Shown: one piece after another, positions 12,865-13,027 of the stretch
Numbering within the stretch: position 1 is the stretch's first letter
Layout: each line of letters opens with the position of its first letter
Origin: JAPLGE01 sp964355545
Lineage (GTDB): Bacteria > Bipolaricaulota > Bipolaricaulia > UBA7950 > UBA9294
Reading direction: 5' to 3'
NCBI GenBank assembly: GCA_964355545.1
Contig: CAYHEK010000044.1
Coordinates: forward strand, 1 to 13,027
DNA: 13,027 nt
Translations under genes and position numbers: made by a program
The notes under the pieces: model-generated
Database searches by the model: none
Told to the model about the DNA's origin: nothing
Seen by the model: the letters and a program-made list of their open reading frames with translations, nothing else

Positions 12865-13027
12865 CTACCGCATGACGTCGCTGTTCTCGAACACGATGAG
12901 ATACGGCCGCAGGTCGCGGAACTGCGGGAATGAGGACCTGTCCGTCAATGCCCGCAGTGTGGTGGAGCCTATGGGACCGATCGGGGACGCGGGTGGCCGT
13001 CGCCGGTGGGTGACGGATGCCCGTTGT
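12865..13027 (-). CDS. Possible C-terminal end of an unknown protein (partial)
   Basis: A minus-strand frame is open from the window edge to TAG at 12867-12865, 53 codons before the stop. Its last part, SSFPQFRDLRPYLIVFENSD followed by VMR, has a balanced, protein-like composition. The part nearer the edge is Pro/Arg-rich and overlaps dispersed repeat C, so the real coding part may be only the last 30 or so residues, possibly a remnant. I do not recognise the family. Confidence 0.3.
   Translation of the reverse strand, partial: QRASVTHRRRPPASPIGPIGSTTLRALTDRSSFPQFRDLRPYLIVFENSDVMR
12962..13014 (+). repeat. Dispersed repeat, copy C
   Basis: A 53-bp element beginning GTGGAGCCTATGGGACCGAT, aligned end to end with copy A at 10819-10872 apart from small gaps and substitutions. 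Same orientation as copies A and B. Function unknown. Confidence 0.55.

Overview
The window is 13 kb of high-GC bacterial DNA from a draft or metagenome-type assembly, since it contains one run of exactly 100 Ns. Strong GGAGG-type ribosome binding sites and E. coli-like -35/-10 boxes fit a bacterium. The sequence alone does not let me name the phylum. Most resident genes use CTC for leucine.

Region 1 (1-2552) holds ordinary housekeeping or transport genes: the tail of a membrane protein, a flavodoxin-family protein (minus strand), a divergently transcribed small membrane protein, and a major facilitator transporter (minus strand). The flavodoxin/membrane-protein intergenic region has a good promoter facing each way and a perfect 7-bp inverted repeat midway between them.

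Region 2 (2553-10512) is a signalling locus on the plus strand built around cyclic di-GMP. It encodes a large membrane sensor histidine kinase with four PAS domains, three of them a 366-bp tandem repeat. Next come an Rcp1-like single-domain response regulator, a REC-PAS-PAS-HD-GYP regulator (predicted c-di-GMP phosphodiesterase), and a CHASE4-HAMP-PAS-GGDEF protein (predicted diguanylate cyclase) interrupted by the scaffold gap. The likely logic is that the kinase phosphorylates one or both receiver domains, one of which controls c-di-GMP breakdown, while the neighbouring cyclase makes the same messenger in response to its own periplasmic signal. Just upstream, on the opposite strand, lies a 54-codon decayed tail of a second HD-GYP protein. 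The locus is therefore bracketed by inverted HD-GYP tails, and its first part has a different leucine codon preference from the flanks. This suggests it was assembled by recombination or acquired.

Region 3 (10513-13027) is an accessory stretch with low coding density. On the minus strand it carries a HicA-HicB toxin-antitoxin pair followed by an Xre-like helix-turn-helix protein and a DUF3024 protein. An imperfect palindrome sits directly at the hicA start. Around this group are three copies of a short dispersed repeat, plus possible remnants of other genes. The most promising under-described items are the HicA-HicB-HTH-DUF3024 group with its flanking repeats, and the rearranged HD-GYP/two-component locus with its nearly identical PAS repeats.
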